Positions 1 to 9,142 are shown, numbered from the stretch's first letter. The stretch: DNA of 33,071 nt from an uncultured Bacteroidales bacterium (GCA_944326245.1 CALVDF010000025.1:1-33071); one strand, 5' to 3'. Notes: generated from the sequence alone by a model not told the origin. Numbers and translations are program-made.

Positions 1-78
1 TAATGCTGCGTATCTCCCTGAAAGCCCAATAGTTTACATTATTCTTCCTAAATCCATCCGAAATCGGGCGAGTTTCAC

Positions 79-86
79 TATATTTG
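79..86 (+). promoter_or_regulatory. Bacteroidetes-type -7 box upstream of PASTA gene
   Basis: TATATTTG matches the Bacteroidetes -7 consensus TAnnTTTG exactly. It ends only 4 bases before the ATG at 91. I see no convincing TTTG -33 element about 20 bases upstream, so the assignment rests on the -7 box alone. If real, the transcript would have almost no leader. Confidence 0.5.
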
Positions 87-90
87 CGTC

Positions 91-918
91 ATGAAAAAAT
101 TGTTCAGCAAACCATTCAGGTATTCTCTCACCAAGAACATTCTGCTCATCATCGGCATACTGGCAGTGGGCTACATCATCATATCACTGTCCCTCAAGCT
201 CATAACAAGGCACAATCAGGAACTCGCCGTACCAGACCTCACCGGCATGAACCTTGAAGAGGCGGCAGCGGCAGTCGAAAAGTACAATCTGAGGCTGGAA
301 GTCACCGATTCGGTGTACATCAGGGGACTGGAAAGAGGAGCCATATCCAGGCAGAATCCCGAACCTGGCAGCAAAGTAAAGAAAAACAGGCGCATACTGC
401 TTGTCATCAATTCCGTGGTTCCAAGACAGTCCACAATGCCGTCACTGATAGGATTCTCCCTCAGGCAGGCCAGGACGGAACTGGTATCCAACGGACTCAG
501 GATAGGGCGTCTGATATATGTCAACGACATGGCCACAAACAATGTACTGGCACAGCAGCTCAACGGGCAGGACATCGAGCCGGGCACAAGAATAGACAGC
601 GGAACAGGGATAGATCTGGTTCTCGGACTCAACCCTGCAGACAGCACGACATTCGTACCCAACGTCATAGGCTACCGCTACATGATGGCCACGGAACTGC
701 TCCACGACAACTCACTCAATATATGGCGGAGCGAGTTTGACAGCACAGTCACCACATATGCCGATTCGCTCGAAGCCTATGTCTACGGACAGTATCCTCC
801 TGCATCCGACTCCATAAGCGTCCGCAGAGGCCAATCCGTAACGCTGTACCTTTCCAAAGACATTTCACGCATCCCCGTACAGGAGGAGGAAACAGACAGT
901 ACCGATGCCGTTCTCTGA
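91..918 (+). CDS. Membrane-anchored PASTA-domain protein
   Basis: 275 residues with one N-terminal membrane segment (about residues 16-37) followed by three PASTA-like repeats (about 45-108, 113-180 and 186-258). Each repeat opens with a VPDL, MPSLIG or VPNVIG type motif. PASTA domains are known to bind peptidoglycan or muropeptides, usually on Ser/Thr kinases or penicillin-binding proteins. Here there is no kinase or transpeptidase domain, so this is a stand-alone periplasmic sensor or scaffold (inference). The acidic tail (EEETDSTDAVL) overlaps the start of the downstream pseudouridine synthase by 14 bp, implying co-translation. The ATG at 91 was chosen because it begins a classic basic-then-hydrophobic anchor and lies just after a -7 box. 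Confidence 0.9.
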   Translation: MKKLFSKPFRYSLTKNILLIIGILAVGYIIISLSLKLITRHNQELAVPDLTGMNLEEAAAAVEKYNLRLEVTDSVYIRGLERGAISRQNPEPGSKVKKNRRILLVINSVVPRQSTMPSLIGFSLRQARTELVSNGLRIGRLIYVNDMATNNVLAQQLNGQDIEPGTRIDSGTGIDLVLGLNPADSTTFVPNVIGYRYMMATELLHDNSLNIWRSEFDSTVTTYADSLEAYVYGQYPPASDSISVRRGQSVTLYLSKDISRIPVQEEETDSTDAVL

Positions 919-1999
919 CAAACCGATTCCCATGCCTGACCCTATAGAGGAGGACATCACCCAGAGTGATGAGGACAATCCTGACGAAGAGAACGACCAG
1001 GGGCTCTTCGAGCACTATCACGTGACCGTGGACAAGGGACAGAGTCTGCTGCGGGTAGACAAGTTCCTGACAGCCCACATCATGGGAGCCTCCCGCAACC
1101 GCATTCAGCAGGCAATAGATGCCGGCTACGTATATGTAGGAGACAGTCCTGTCAAGTCCAACTACAGGGTCAAGCCACTTGACGACATCCGTATCTATCT
1201 GCCATACCGCCGCAGAGGCTATGAAATCCTGCCCGAAAAGATGGATCTCGACATCCGCTACGAGGATGAAGACGTGTTGGTAATCAACAAGCCGGCAGGT
1301 CTGGTCGTACACCCGGGCTGCGGACACTACACCGGCACACTGCTGAACGGACTGGCATGGTATCTCGGACGCAGCCAGGGTCCTGACGCCAAGGATGACC
1401 GGATGGGCATCCTCGTTCACCGCATAGACAAGGACACGTCCGGGACTCTGCTGATTGCCAAGAATGATGAGGCCCAGGTCTACCTGGCCCGCCAGTTCTT
1501 CGTCCACTCCATCGAGCGGAAATACACCGCCATCGTCTGGGGTGACATGGAGCAGGACTCCGGCACGGTAACCGGAGACATCGGACGGGACCCGGCCAAC
1601 CGCATAAGGTTCAAGGTCGTGGAAGACGGCACCGGTAAACACGCCGTCACCCACTGGAGGGTGATTGAGCGCCTGGGGTACGTGACTGTGATCGAGTGCA
1701 GTCTGGAGACAGGACGCACCCACCAGATCCGCGTACACATGAACCATATCGGTCACCCCCTGTTCAACGACTCCACATACGGAGGCGACCGCATCCTCAA
1801 AGGCACTCTGTATTCGCGCTACCGCCAGTTCATAGACAACTGCTTCGAGGTGCTTCCCCGCCAGGCCCTGCATGCCGGCACCATCGGTTTCATCCACCCG
1901 CGTACACACAAAAAAATAGTCGTCGGGAGCGAACTGCCCGACGACATGAAAAATCTTATAGCCAGATTCAGGAACTTCACCGGTTCCCGCACAGACTGA
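905..1999 (+). CDS. rluD: RluA/RluD-family 23S rRNA pseudouridine synthase
   Basis: 364 residues. It isomerises uridines in large-subunit rRNA to pseudouridine in the cytoplasm. After an acidic N-terminal extension (about 35 residues) there is an S4 RNA-binding domain (about 48-100, starting LLRVDKFL). The catalytic domain has the family motif HRIDKDTSG, with the presumed catalytic Asp at 175, and the later motif GRTHQIRVHMNHIGHPL. The length suits RluD-type enzymes with an S4 domain. The start at 905 lies inside the PASTA gene; an in-frame ATG at 932 would remove the overlap and only shorten the disordered tail. The gene converges on the outer-membrane protein gene with 7 bp between stop codons. 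The exact target uridines cannot be read from sequence. Confidence 0.95.
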   Translation: MPFSDKPIPMPDPIEEDITQSDEDNPDEENDQGLFEHYHVTVDKGQSLLRVDKFLTAHIMGASRNRIQQAIDAGYVYVGDSPVKSNYRVKPLDDIRIYLPYRRRGYEILPEKMDLDIRYEDEDVLVINKPAGLVVHPGCGHYTGTLLNGLAWYLGRSQGPDAKDDRMGILVHRIDKDTSGTLLIAKNDEAQVYLARQFFVHSIERKYTAIVWGDMEQDSGTVTGDIGRDPANRIRFKVVEDGTGKHAVTHWRVIERLGYVTVIECSLETGRTHQIRVHMNHIGHPLFNDSTYGGDRILKGTLYSRYRQFIDNCFEVLPRQALHAGTIGFIHPRTHKKIVVGSELPDDMKNLIARFRNFTGSRTD

Positions 2000-2006
2000 C
2001 AGGATA

Positions 2007-4841
2007 CTACCTGTGGGGAGGTCTCGGTCCACCGGGGCCACGTCCTCCACCCATCATCTTGTTGAAGTTGCCGAAACGGTATACCAGGGAAATGATGAAG
2101 TACTGCCCCAGTGTATTGTTGTAAGTATCTTCCACGTAGTTGTCCGTGGTCGTACGGTAGTTGTTCTTGGCCTGGTTCAGTATGTCGTAAACCTTGAAAC
2201 GCAGTGTCATCTTGTCCTTGAGGAAAAGCTGGGATATCTCGGCGTTCCATGTCAGCACAGGCTCCCCGAATCCCTGTTCATACCCGATGTAGTAGTTGTA
2301 ACGTGCATCGGAACCTATCTCCATACCCCACGGAAGGGTCGCATTGACTTCTGCAAAGACCGAATTGTCCCATGTGTCGGCACGAGCCTGGGCTGCTATC
2401 TCGTACCACGCCTTGTTGTATGAAGCACTGGCACCAAGCCTGGTCTCAAGATAATCGTTCCTGAATACAAATGTCAGGTTTTCAGTGAGGGACATGGTCG
2501 TCGTACGTCCGCCGACAAGATAGTCCCTGATCTCCTCGAATGTAGTAGCCTCCGGATTGTCGCCGGTATAGGAAAGCGTGCTGGTCACCGACCCGCGCGT
2601 AAAAGACATCAGAGAGAAGCCTGACTTGCCGAACTGCGAGTTGGTCATCAGCATGATGTTACCCCCCAGTGTCGGACGGTCGGAATTGACAGGTACGGTA
2701 TACTGGGTTCCGGTCGCATCATACCAGCTGGCATTGATTATGTCGTCCTTGGTAAAATTGAATCCTCCCATGACCGAATAGGTGGAGTAGGTCTCCATAT
2801 CGGTATAGCTGTAATGGAGACGGAAACGGTTCTGGAACTCAGGGCGAAGACTCATGTTACCGACTGAAACGTACAGAGGGTCGGAGTTGTCCGGTACAGG
2901 CATCAACTGATTGATCGAGGGCTGGGAGGTGTTTCCCCAGTAATTGATGCGCATAAACTGATTCTTGGAGAAATCGTAGTCGAAACGTGCCGAAGGCGCA
3001 AAGTTCCAGACTGTATAGTTTACATTCCTTGCCGGATTGAATTCATCGACGGTTATGGTCGTTGAAGGCTGCGCGTTGACACCCAACTGCAGATTGTACT
3101 TCTCTTCCTGCTTCATGAAGCTGATCTGCATCCTGTGACGCAGGAACGTATTGGCCATACGCGAAGAGTAGGTAGAGTCGAGCTGGTCGCTTACTGTTCC
3201 GTCTTCCAGAATGTCCCTGGTATCCTTCTCGCTCTCATTCCTGCTCCAGCTGAAACGGTAGGACCCCAGCAGGAAGAAATTCTTGCCAAGGGGCTCGGTG
3301 TAGGTGAAATCCGCCGACGTCGAATAGCTTTTCTCTACCTGCGTATATCTCTGGTTGATCAGATCGGTTCCGTTCGGCTGACCGTCTGCATAGGTATTAG
3401 TCAGGGAATAATTGGTTCCTGAGTAATCATTGTTCGATATGGAATAATCCACATTGAGGGAAATGGTACGGCCAGCCTTCTCCCCTACCTTCTGACGGTA
3501 GAGAATACGTCCGTTTGTCCTCCAGGATGTACCCTCCGAGTTGGATGTGCTGACACCGTCATTTACCTTTCCGGTGCTGGAATTTTCAGTACTGTACTCG
3601 CTGTTCTCCTCATATCTCGTGGTTCCGTAATTGAACCGCGGCCTGAAGAGGATGGAGGTCTTGTCGTTGAACTTGTAGTCAAGCTCCAGCCCTCCACGGT
3701 GGCCGTCACTGAAGAAGCGGCTGACATCTTTGTTGGAGGTGTACTGGCTGACACTGTCGTTGAGGAACGTCGTGCGGCTGCTGCGCTCCTCGACATCACG
3801 GATAGAACCGTTGTATAGGTAGTTGCCCCCAAGTTCCCTGTCCTTGTCTCCGCCGATGTTCATATTGGCATTGAGACCGGCCATCCAGGAAGTGGTGATA
3901 CCGCCTCTGTTGCCGCCGAAACCGCGGCCTCTCATGCCACCTCCCATCTCACTGGCCATATCGTTGAATCCACGGTTGTTGGTGTTGTTTCCGTTGAGTA
4001 TCACACTTATCTGGCTATCCTCCGTAAACCTGCCCAACATTCCGGATGCCTGGTACCTGGCAGCATGCTCTTCGGTCTGAAGGTCATGTCCGCCACCTGC
4101 CGTCACATTCCCGAACCACGCCTGCAGCAGGCCGGGCTTGATGCTCAGGTCTATGACTTTTTCTTCCTCCCCGTCGTCTATTCCGGTAAATTCGGCCTGA
4201 TCCGACTTCTTGTTGACTATCTTGACCTTATTGATGATATTTGCGGGTATGTTCTTGGATGCCAGGGACGGGTCGTCCAGGAAAAATTCCTTTCCGTCTA
4301 TCATGATTTTGGTGATGGTCTCACCTTCTGATGTAATGTTTCCGTCGCTGTCCACCTCCACTCCCGGCAATTTCTTCAGAAGTTCTTCCAGGACATCATT
4401 GTCATTGGTCTTGAAGAGCTGGGCTGTATACTCGATGGTATCCTTTTTGACCACCATCTGATTGCCGACTGCCGTCACCACTACCTCGTTCAGCATCGTG
4501 ATGTCCTCGTTCATCAGCATCTCCCCGATATCGTTGGAGCCATCCTTCAGCTCCACATTGTGAATGAGACGGAAATATCCGGTAAGCTCGGCAACGAAGA
4601 TGTATTTGCCCGCAGGGACATTGGAAATGACCCCGACCCCGTTCCCGTCAGTCATCGCATAATATGCACCTTTGATACCGCCGTCCTTCGATACGTATAT
4701 CGTAGCATACGAAACAGGTTCGTTGGACAATGAGTCCGTGAGCTTGACCTTTAGCGAACTGTTCCCTTTCTGTTGAGCCGAAAGCCCCCACGCCGAAAGG
4801 AACACGAGGAGGAGAACCGGTAAAATGCGTCTGTATGTCAT
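2007..4841 (-). CDS. Outer-membrane beta-barrel protein with N-terminal carboxypeptidase-regulatory-like domain
   Basis: 944 residues. A signal peptide (ending near LSAQQKG, about residue 23) is followed by a CarboxypepD_reg-like beta-sandwich (about 29-105). A plug-like region comes next (about 115-240), with the LNEVVVTA and LLKKLPGVEVDSDG motifs typical of Bacteroidetes OMP_b-brl/TonB-dependent-receptor relatives. The rest is a long barrel rich in alternating aromatic and polar strands. The last recognisable barrel strand (SLVYRFGNFNK) is followed by a Gly/Pro/Arg tail (GGGRGPGGPRPPHR), so the protein does not end on an aromatic residue. No SusD partner is adjacent, which argues against a classic polysaccharide-utilisation SusC. 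The substrate is unknown. It lies downstream of ruvC on the same strand, 78 bp away. Confidence 0.88.
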   Translation of the reverse strand: MTYRRILPVLLLVFLSAWGLSAQQKGNSSLKVKLTDSLSNEPVSYATIYVSKDGGIKGAYYAMTDGNGVGVISNVPAGKYIFVAELTGYFRLIHNVELKDGSNDIGEMLMNEDITMLNEVVVTAVGNQMVVKKDTIEYTAQLFKTNDNDVLEELLKKLPGVEVDSDGNITSEGETITKIMIDGKEFFLDDPSLASKNIPANIINKVKIVNKKSDQAEFTGIDDGEEEKVIDLSIKPGLLQAWFGNVTAGGGHDLQTEEHAARYQASGMLGRFTEDSQISVILNGNNTNNRGFNDMASEMGGGMRGRGFGGNRGGITTSWMAGLNANMNIGGDKDRELGGNYLYNGSIRDVEERSSRTTFLNDSVSQYTSNKDVSRFFSDGHRGGLELDYKFNDKTSILFRPRFNYGTTRYEENSEYSTENSSTGKVNDGVSTSNSEGTSWRTNGRILYRQKVGEKAGRTISLNVDYSISNNDYSGTNYSLTNTYADGQPNGTDLINQRYTQVEKSYSTSADFTYTEPLGKNFFLLGSYRFSWSRNESEKDTRDILEDGTVSDQLDSTYSSRMANTFLRHRMQISFMKQEEKYNLQLGVNAQPSTTITVDEFNPARNVNYTVWNFAPSARFDYDFSKNQFMRINYWGNTSQPSINQLMPVPDNSDPLYVSVGNMSLRPEFQNRFRLHYSYTDMETYSTYSVMGGFNFTKDDIINASWYDATGTQYTVPVNSDRPTLGGNIMLMTNSQFGKSGFSLMSFTRGSVTSTLSYTGDNPEATTFEEIRDYLVGGRTTTMSLTENLTFVFRNDYLETRLGASASYNKAWYEIAAQARADTWDNSVFAEVNATLPWGMEIGSDARYNYYIGYEQGFGEPVLTWNAEISQLFLKDKMTLRFKVYDILNQAKNNYRTTTDNYVEDTYNNTLGQYFIISLVYRFGNFNKMMGGGRGPGGPRPPHR

Positions 4842-4884
4842 CGCCTTTTTAAAGTTTTGGAATCTTTTTTAAACGTTAGTTTGA

Positions 4885-4892
4885 CAAATATG
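4885..4892 (-). promoter_or_regulatory. Possible -7 box for the outer-membrane protein gene
   Basis: On the minus strand this reads CATATTTG, one base off the TAnnTTTG consensus, 43 bases upstream of the ATG. The 78-bp gap to ruvC leaves room for a separate promoter, but no good -33 element is visible. Confidence 0.25.
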
Positions 4893-4919
4893 CGTGGCGA
4901 TAGTTTAATCTGGGTCAGT

Positions 4920-5477
4920 TTATTTTACCCTGTCCGGGTGGGATTTTATGAATTTTTTCCAATCGGTCGAGCTGTCCGTGTCGGCAAGAGGATTTACAAG
5001 CTGGTAAAAATGGCACATGGCTATTGCCAGAGCATCTGTAGCATCCAGAAACCCAGGCTGCAGATCTACGCCGAGAGTCCTCGACAGAATCAGCGCCACC
5101 TGTTCTTTGGAAGCGCCGCCCTGACCTGTAACGGCCATCTTGACCTTGCGCGGGGCATACTCGAAAATAGGCAGGCCTCCTGCGATGGCTGCCGAAATGG
5201 CCGCCCCCTGGGCCCTTCCGAGCTTGAGCATGACCTGAGGGTTCTTGCCGTAGAACGGAGCCTCGACGGTGACATCGTCAGGAGAGTAACGCCTTATGAG
5301 AGCGCTCACTTCGGTGAAGATTGTATTGAGCTTCGCGAAATGATCCTTTTCTTTTCTCAGGTCCAGTACTCCCATGTCCACAAAATGGACCTTGCGTCTG
5401 TCTACAAGAATGACCCCGTAACCTAAAATCATGGTTCCGGGGTCAATTCCCAATATGACTCTCTGCTTTCCGTCCAT
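4920..5477 (-). CDS. ruvC: Crossover junction endodeoxyribonuclease RuvC
   Basis: 185 residues. It resolves Holliday junctions made during recombination and repair, working as a dimer with RuvAB. The RNase-H-like fold is recognisable from ILGIDPGT (Asp12), VTVEAPF (Glu72) and DATDALAIA (Asp145, Asp148), the four acidic residues that bind the catalytic metals. The length is close to the usual 160-190. It follows serS with an 8-bp gap and is almost certainly cotranscribed with it. ruvA and ruvB are not in the window. The C-terminal 30 residues beyond the catalytic core are basic and family-variable. Confidence 0.97.
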   Translation of the reverse strand: MDGKQRVILGIDPGTMILGYGVILVDRRKVHFVDMGVLDLRKEKDHFAKLNTIFTEVSALIRRYSPDDVTVEAPFYGKNPQVMLKLGRAQGAAISAAIAGGLPIFEYAPRKVKMAVTGQGGASKEQVALILSRTLGVDLQPGFLDATDALAIAMCHFYQLVNPLADTDSSTDWKKFIKSHPDRVK

Positions 5478-5485
5478 CCGCAGTC

Positions 5486-6757
5486 TCAGTCGATACGGAA
5501 GAACTTGGTATACTCGTGCAGCACCTTAGGTATCATGATACCGTCAGGGGTCTGGTTGTTCTCAAGCAGCGCGGCCACGATACGGGGCAGTGCCAGGGAA
5601 CTTCCGTTTAGGGTATGGGCAAGGTTCATCTTGCCCTCGGAGTCCTTGTAGCGGAGTTTGAGGCGGTTGGCCTGATATGACTTGAAATTGGATACTGAGC
5701 TGACTTCCAGCCACCTCTTCTGCGCTGCGGAATACACCTCGAAATCGTAGGTAATGGCTGAGGTAAAACTCATGTCCCCTCCGCACAGACGGACTATCCT
5801 GTACGGCAGGTCAAGCGAATTGACCAGTCTCTCCACATGGAGTACCATGTCATTGAGAGCGCGTTCGGATGCCTCGGGCAGAGCCAGCTGGACTATTTCC
5901 ACCTTGTCGAACTGATGCAGGCGGTTAAGTCCGCGGACATCCTTTCCGTAGGATCCTGCCTCGCGGCGGAAGCATGGCGTATATGCTGTCATCTTCACAG
6001 GGAAATCGGATTCCGACAGGATGACGTCACGGTATATGTTGGTGACGGGCACTTCGGCAGTAGGTACAAGATAGAACTTGTCCTGGGAAGCAAAATACAT
6101 CTGGCCCTCCTTGTCCGGAAGCTGTCCGGTACCGAAACCTGAGGCTTCGTTGACCATGATCGGAGGCTCTATCTCCAGATATCCGGCCTTGGTATTGAAA
6201 TCAAGGAAATACTGGATGAGTGCCCTCTGAAGCTTCGCACCCTTGCCCTTGTAGACAGGGAACCCTGCTCCGGTCAGCTTTACTCCCAAATCGAAATCTA
6301 TGATATCATACTTTGAAGCCAGTTCCCAGTGGGGAAGGGCGTTTTCGGGAAGATCAGGCATCTCGCCCCCCATGCGTACGACCACATTGTCATCGGCATT
6401 CTTGCCTGCCGGCACTATTTTGTCAGGCAGGTTGGGAAGCAGTACCAGCAGTTCGTTCTGCTTCTTCTGGCACTCATCCATCTCCTCCTCCAGTTTCCTG
6501 GATTTTTCCTTCATCTCGGCCACTTCCCTCTTGGCTGCCTCCGCCTCATCCTTCAGTCCCTGCTGCATTAATTTGCCAATCTCCTTGGCTTTGGTTTTCT
6601 GTACCGCCAGGGCGGCGTCCAGATCAGTCTGGCAGGCCCTGCGCCTGGCGTCCTGCTCAAGTATCTGAGCCACTATTCTGGAGGCATCAAAATTCTTGAC
6701 TGCCAGCCTCTCTACTACAAATTCGGGCTGTTCCCTCAAAAGTTTCAGAGTCAACAT
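5486..6757 (-). CDS. serS: Seryl-tRNA synthetase
   Basis: 423 residues, the usual length. It charges tRNA-Ser, and indirectly tRNA-Sec where present, with serine in the cytoplasm. The N-terminal 110 residues form the long antiparallel coiled coil that grips the tRNA variable arm, visible as heptads rich in Glu, Lys, Ala and Leu (about 35-105). The class II catalytic core carries TAEVP (233-237), motif 2 with FRREAGSYGKD (about 263-273) and motif 3 NGSSLALPRIVAAL near residue 390. It heads a two-gene unit with ruvC and has its own -7 box upstream. Confidence 0.98.
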   Translation of the reverse strand: MLTLKLLREQPEFVVERLAVKNFDASRIVAQILEQDARRRACQTDLDAALAVQKTKAKEIGKLMQQGLKDEAEAAKREVAEMKEKSRKLEEEMDECQKKQNELLVLLPNLPDKIVPAGKNADDNVVVRMGGEMPDLPENALPHWELASKYDIIDFDLGVKLTGAGFPVYKGKGAKLQRALIQYFLDFNTKAGYLEIEPPIMVNEASGFGTGQLPDKEGQMYFASQDKFYLVPTAEVPVTNIYRDVILSESDFPVKMTAYTPCFRREAGSYGKDVRGLNRLHQFDKVEIVQLALPEASERALNDMVLHVERLVNSLDLPYRIVRLCGGDMSFTSAITYDFEVYSAAQKRWLEVSSVSNFKSYQANRLKLRYKDSEGKMNLAHTLNGSSLALPRIVAALLENNQTPDGIMIPKVLHEYTKFFRID

Positions 6758-6782
6758 CTCTTATTGGATTTAAAAACAGGTG

Positions 6783-6790
6783 CAAATATA
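6783..6790 (-). promoter_or_regulatory. -7 box for serS-ruvC
   Basis: The minus strand reads TATATTTG, a perfect TAnnTTTG match, 25 bases upstream of the serS ATG. No clear TTTG -33 element lies 19-21 bases further upstream. The 89-bp gap to the preceding lipoprotein gene supports an independent promoter. Confidence 0.55.
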
Positions 6791-6846
6791 ATAAACTTGT
6801 CGTAACGTGATGCACTGCGTAGCAAACCTTCCAGGCTCAACGGACA

Positions 6847-8469
6847 TTACCTTACACGCATCCTTTCACCGGACACTCCACATCCGGAGGGTGCGGAACA
6901 TGCCGTCAGGGCATGGGAAGGACATTCGGGGACCCTGAGGCTGCGTGCTCCGGAAAGGGAAAACGCACTCATCTGCGCATAGTACTCGTCGAAAAGGGCA
7001 AAATCCTTGGAGACCCCGCCCTCTGTCCTCTGGACCACTTCCACATACATATCCCCGAAATTGCCGTCGGCATCAACAGCCACGACCGTAAGAGTGGTAG
7101 GAGCCTCGAAATTGGTATAGAAAAGACTCACACATCCTTCCCCTTCAGCATAGAAACTCCCGTTCACCGTAGCATCGAACAGGAAGTCCCCCATGCCCGA
7201 GACATCCCCGATCCATGAAGAATAATATGCCCCTACGGCCTCATCGTTCAGATCCAGGACAACAGCCGAAAGCAGGGGGTTGTCTTCACCGGCCGTGAAT
7301 ACATTCCCATACTCCGGATTGTACTCCAGCAGGTCCGAAACGAGCCAGTAGTGGTCCATGTTTCCGGTCGCATAAGCACCGGTCTCACCGGCTCCTGCAG
7401 TATAGAATCCGGTCTCCGCCATCTCCGAATTGTACATGTACGAATCCAGGTCTATGCCGAAGGCCACTGCCGTATAGTGGGTTCCAGGAGTCATGCCGCT
7501 TACTTCCAGGCCATTGACCGTACCTGTCTGGGCATATGTCTCAAGATCTGCACCGTACGTATTGCAAAGGTACGCCATAATCTCCTCGTCGGAATAGCCG
7601 GCTTCGTAGAAAGAGTCTCCGATTACGGTCGCAAAGTACACGGCACTCTGGTCCGAAGGAGTAATGCCAAGCAAGGCGCTTGTCTGCTTAGGCTCTACCT
7701 CCAGTACAAATGTCAGGTCAGTCATGACTATCTCTGAAGTGGTAAACTCCGGGCCCAGGAATATGTCCGTTGTGAAATTGCATTCCAGATCCATTCCGAA
7801 AGCATACGGAGTGTACGCAGTGCTGGAGGAAAGGCCGGTCCACACATAATCGTCTACATAGTCCGAAGTGTACAGAATGTCATCAACGCTGTATCCCAAC
7901 TCGGCATACCTGTCCACCAGAGCCTTGAAATCTTCCTGAATCATTCCGGCCAGATCCTGGCCTCCGGTCACCAGAGAGCTCTGCATGAGACCGTCGAACC
8001 AACGCTGATCTCCCAGACACCTGGTTATGACCCTGGCAGTGGCACAAGTCACCTCATCCTCCGGAACCTCGATATCGAAAAATACGGTCCGCCCGGTCTG
8101 GACGATATTGACCTGGGCTTCAATCGAGCCATCCGCCCATTCGTAGGTAAGAGTAAGTATCGCATTCCTTGATTCTTCTTCGTCACTTGCCAGGACATTG
8201 AAGGCTACGACACCGGGATCCCCGTAACTGATATCCGCCACCCAATCCTTGTCGGCCGTGGCTTTCACGATGCCTCCGCCCACCGGATTTTCAATCGTAT
8301 ACTGCAAAGCAGCAGGGCTACCTTCTCCCGGAAACACCATCTGGTTACCTACAACATCAGTAAAAACTATTGCCGGCTGTCCGTTCTCCTCGGGAAATGC
8401 CGGTCCCAGACTGCACCCTGTCCAAAGCAGCATGGATGCAATCACACTTAAAATAAACGACTTACTCAT
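6847..8469 (-). CDS. Large exported lipoprotein with BACON-like N-terminal domain
   Basis: 540 residues. The signal peptide ends in a lipobox (LLWTGCS, lipidated Cys19), so the protein is exported and membrane-anchored. Residues about 35-130 resemble a BACON (Bacteroidetes-associated carbohydrate-binding often N-terminal) beta-sandwich, including the ADKDWVADIS and VNIVQTGRT ends. Two related modules of roughly 120 residues follow (about 133-250 and 255-370). Each has a YF- or YxxF-type strand, a G-Y-S-D/V-D/E-I helix motif and a 'TxYTxxAFGxDL' strand, which marks an internal duplication. A final beta-rich domain follows. The last 30 residues (from about 508) change composition and are Cys-, Ser- and Arg-rich. 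Surface exposure and glycan or host binding are inferences. It lies just after the rpmA terminator, and no clear promoter of its own is visible. Confidence 0.85.
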   Translation of the reverse strand: MSKSFILSVIASMLLWTGCSLGPAFPEENGQPAIVFTDVVGNQMVFPGEGSPAALQYTIENPVGGGIVKATADKDWVADISYGDPGVVAFNVLASDEEESRNAILTLTYEWADGSIEAQVNIVQTGRTVFFDIEVPEDEVTCATARVITRCLGDQRWFDGLMQSSLVTGGQDLAGMIQEDFKALVDRYAELGYSVDDILYTSDYVDDYVWTGLSSSTAYTPYAFGMDLECNFTTDIFLGPEFTTSEIVMTDLTFVLEVEPKQTSALLGITPSDQSAVYFATVIGDSFYEAGYSDEEIMAYLCNTYGADLETYAQTGTVNGLEVSGMTPGTHYTAVAFGIDLDSYMYNSEMAETGFYTAGAGETGAYATGNMDHYWLVSDLLEYNPEYGNVFTAGEDNPLLSAVVLDLNDEAVGAYYSSWIGDVSGMGDFLFDATVNGSFYAEGEGCVSLFYTNFEAPTTLTVVAVDADGNFGDMYVEVVQRTEGGVSKDFALFDEYYAQMSAFSLSGARSLRVPECPSHALTACSAPSGCGVSGERMRVR

Positions 8470-8497
8470 ATTTCGAACATTTGGGTTGTCAATGGAT

Positions 8498-8528
8498 AAA
8501 AAAAAACCTCACGGGAAAGTGAGGTTTT
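8498..8528 (-). terminator. Rho-independent terminator of rplU-rpmA
   Basis: The perfect stem AAAACCTCAC (8503-8512) / GTGAGGTTTT (8519-8528) encloses a 6-base loop. In the minus-strand direction it is followed by an unbroken run of T. It lies 22 bases past the rpmA stop. The T run on the other side is shorter, so it may also work weakly in the plus direction. Confidence 0.9.
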
Positions 8529-8550
8529 CATATTTTTCAATCGTATGTCA

Positions 8551-8814
8551 CTATTCTGCCGCAGGCGGGATAACGGAAACGTACGAGCGGTTTTCCCTGG
8601 TCTTGCGGAAGGAAACGACTCCGTCTACAAGTGCATACAGGGTATGGTCCTTACCCATACCGACATTCTTTCCAGGATAGTGGACTGTACCTCTCTGACG
8701 CACCAGAATATTGCCCGCTTTGGCCATCTGGCCACCGAACAGCTTCAGTCCAAGTCGTTTGCTATGTGATTCACGACCGTTCTTAGAACTACCGACACCT
8801 TTTTTGTGAGCCAT
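8551..8814 (-). CDS. rpmA: 50S ribosomal protein L27
   Basis: 87 residues. It is a large-subunit protein near the peptidyl-transferase centre. The N-terminus [16 protein letters not shown] is the diagnostic L27 opening. It starts directly with the mature-type sequence, so it is not the Firmicute form that needs N-terminal cleavage. [22 protein letters not shown] is also canonical. It lies 19 bp downstream of rplU and shares its promoter and terminator. Confidence 0.98.
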   Translation of the reverse strand: MAHKKGVGSSKNGRESHSKRLGLKLFGGQMAKAGNILVRQRGTVHYPGKNVGMGKDHTLYALVDGVVSFRKTRENRSYVSVIPPAAE

Positions 8815-8833
8815 AAGTATTTCCTCCTATTAA

Positions 8834-9142
8834 TTAAGCGATCTCTTCAATGAGAATCTCTGTTAAACACTGGCGGTGACCGTTCAGCTTCTGATAGCCT
8901 TTACGGCGTCTTTTCTTGAAGACAAGAACCTTGTCAGCCTTTACATGATCCACGATTGTGGCCTTTACATTGACTCCGTCAACATATGGAGTCCCGACCT
9001 TGACAGATCCGTTGTCATCGGTCAGAAGTACTTTGGAGAAATCCAGGGAAGCTCCTTTGTCACCTTCAAGACGGTTGACGAAGATCTTCTTGCCTTTCTC
9101 CACTTTGAATTGCTGTCCTGCAATGTCTACAATTGCGTACAT
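8834..9142 (-). CDS. rplU: 50S ribosomal protein L21
   Basis: 102 residues, the normal length. It binds 23S rRNA on the large subunit. The opening MYAIVDIAGQQFKVEKG and the C-terminal KRRRKGYQKLNGHRQ block are classic L21. It is the first gene of the rplU-rpmA unit and is preceded by a strong two-part Bacteroidetes promoter with a leader of about 100 bases. Such a leader is long enough to carry autoregulation, but I cannot identify a specific structure. Confidence 0.98.
   Translation of the reverse strand: MYAIVDIAGQQFKVEKGKKIFVNRLEGDKGASLDFSKVLLTDDNGSVKVGTPYVDGVNVKATIVDHVKADKVLVFKKRRRKGYQKLNGHRQCLTEILIEEIA

Noticed and set aside
749..2050. 433-codon minus-strand frame opposite rluD
   Set aside because: It is antisense to a clear pseudouridine synthase with intact motifs; the translation has no recognisable domain.
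2007..4841. SusC of a polysaccharide utilisation locus
   Set aside because: No SusD-like partner or glycoside hydrolases adjoin it; the neighbours are ruvC and rluD.
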